Shown here in pieces: positions 4,811-5,054 of a stretch of 5,054 bases of DNA. The notes under the pieces are model-generated. The model was not told where the DNA came from. It did not search any database and saw only the letters and a list, made by a program, of their open reading frames with translations. Origin of the DNA: Cyclobacteriaceae bacterium (GTDB taxonomy: Bacteria; Bacteroidota; Bacteroidia; Cytophagales; Cyclobacteriaceae); the NCBI GenBank assembly GCA_947458795.1, contig CANHCD010000186.1, positions 1 to 5,054 of the forward strand, in the 5' to 3' direction. The position numbers and the translations under genes are program-made. Every line of letters starts with the position of its first letter. Within the stretch, counting starts at the first letter, position 1.

Positions 4811-5054
4811 AAGGTCTTACCCAAATATTTCGGAAGCGAACTGGGTTGCCATGATCCTGAAGTTTGATTGGCAAGGCATCCGCATGTGCTTTGTAATTCG
4901 GGATTCCAATGTATTCGGTAGGGCCTTTGAGGATCACGTTATTTTGCACCAAGACTCCATTGATTAACACCGTTACGGTAGCAGGTGAGGTAAGTATGCC
5001 ATTCTTATCAAAACGAGGCGCCTTGAAAATGATGTCGTAGTAATTCCAGTCGCC
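4806..5054 (-). CDS. DUF1080 / 3-keto-disaccharide hydrolase family protein (3' part only)
   Basis: An open frame enters from the right edge and gives the last 82 residues of a protein, ending with TGA at 4806-4808; the start and most of the gene are outside the window. The visible part matches the C-terminal end of the DUF1080 concanavalin-like fold: GDWNYYDIIFKAPRF (1-15), ATVTVLINGVLVQNN (25-39), LKGPTEYIGIPNY (42-54), then IKLQDHGNPVRFRNIWVR (63-80). The last block, with LQDHGNPVxFRNIW, is the most characteristic. Family members are usually exported and some hydrolyse 3-keto-glycosides; others are uncharacterised or have lectin-like roles. It lies 198 nt upstream of the Gfo/Idh gene on the same strand, so the two may be one transcript. 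No catalytic assignment can be made from this fragment. Confidence 0.9.
   Translation of the reverse strand, partial: GDWNYYDIIFKAPRFDKNGILTSPATVTVLINGVLVQNNVILKGPTEYIGIPNYKAHADALPIKLQDHGNPVRFRNIWVRPL

Overview
The window looks like a chromosomal segment of a Bacteroidota bacterium, most likely a Cytophagales / Cyclobacteriaceae (Algoriphagus-like) genome. This is inferred from several things. A family GH30 glucosidase sits next to a Tat-exported Gfo/Idh oxidoreductase and a DUF1080 protein. Translation starts are A-rich or lack a clear Shine-Dalgarno. The signal peptide is of the 'AKA|Q' type, and the AT-rich intergenic spaces hold short palindromes and heptad repeats. No rRNA, tRNA, mobile element, CRISPR array or phage gene is visible.

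Layout. (1) Positions 1-1412, plus strand: a split transketolase, with the 3' end of the N-terminal (TPP-binding) subunit gene followed 24 nt later by the complete C-terminal (pyrimidine-binding/transketolase-C) subunit gene. (2) Positions 1413-1661: a 249-nt AT-rich spacer almost wholly made of one hairpin-forming repeat family (AACCTTTGAGGTT / AACCTCGAAGG and variants). The first copy begins in the transketolase stop codon and the last ends 4 nt before the next start codon. (3) Positions 1662-3050, plus strand: a secreted GH30 glycoside hydrolase with both catalytic glutamates. (4) Positions 3051-3263: a convergent spacer with an inverted pair of DnaA-box-like 9-mers and a strong bidirectional terminator. 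(5) Positions 3264-4607, minus strand: a Tat-exported Gfo/Idh/MocA-family dehydrogenase. (6) Positions 4608-4805: a spacer with heptad repeats, a GC-rich palindrome and a long inverted repeat. (7) Positions 4806-5054, minus strand: the 3' end of a DUF1080 (3-keto-disaccharide hydrolase family) gene that runs off the window.

How the genes may work together. The transketolase pair serves the non-oxidative pentose phosphate pathway and is housekeeping. The two minus-strand genes are transcribed in the order DUF1080 then Gfo/Idh. That pairing fits the 3-keto-glycoside route of sugar breakdown, in which an oxidoreductase oxidises the C3 hydroxyl of a glycoside and a DUF1080-type enzyme cleaves the keto-glycoside. 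The exported GH30 beta-glycosidase converging on them would be a conventional hydrolase acting on related extracytoplasmic glycans. The functional link is inference from context. I see no clearly new multi-gene system; the least explained signals are the intergenic repeats and the DnaA-box pair.
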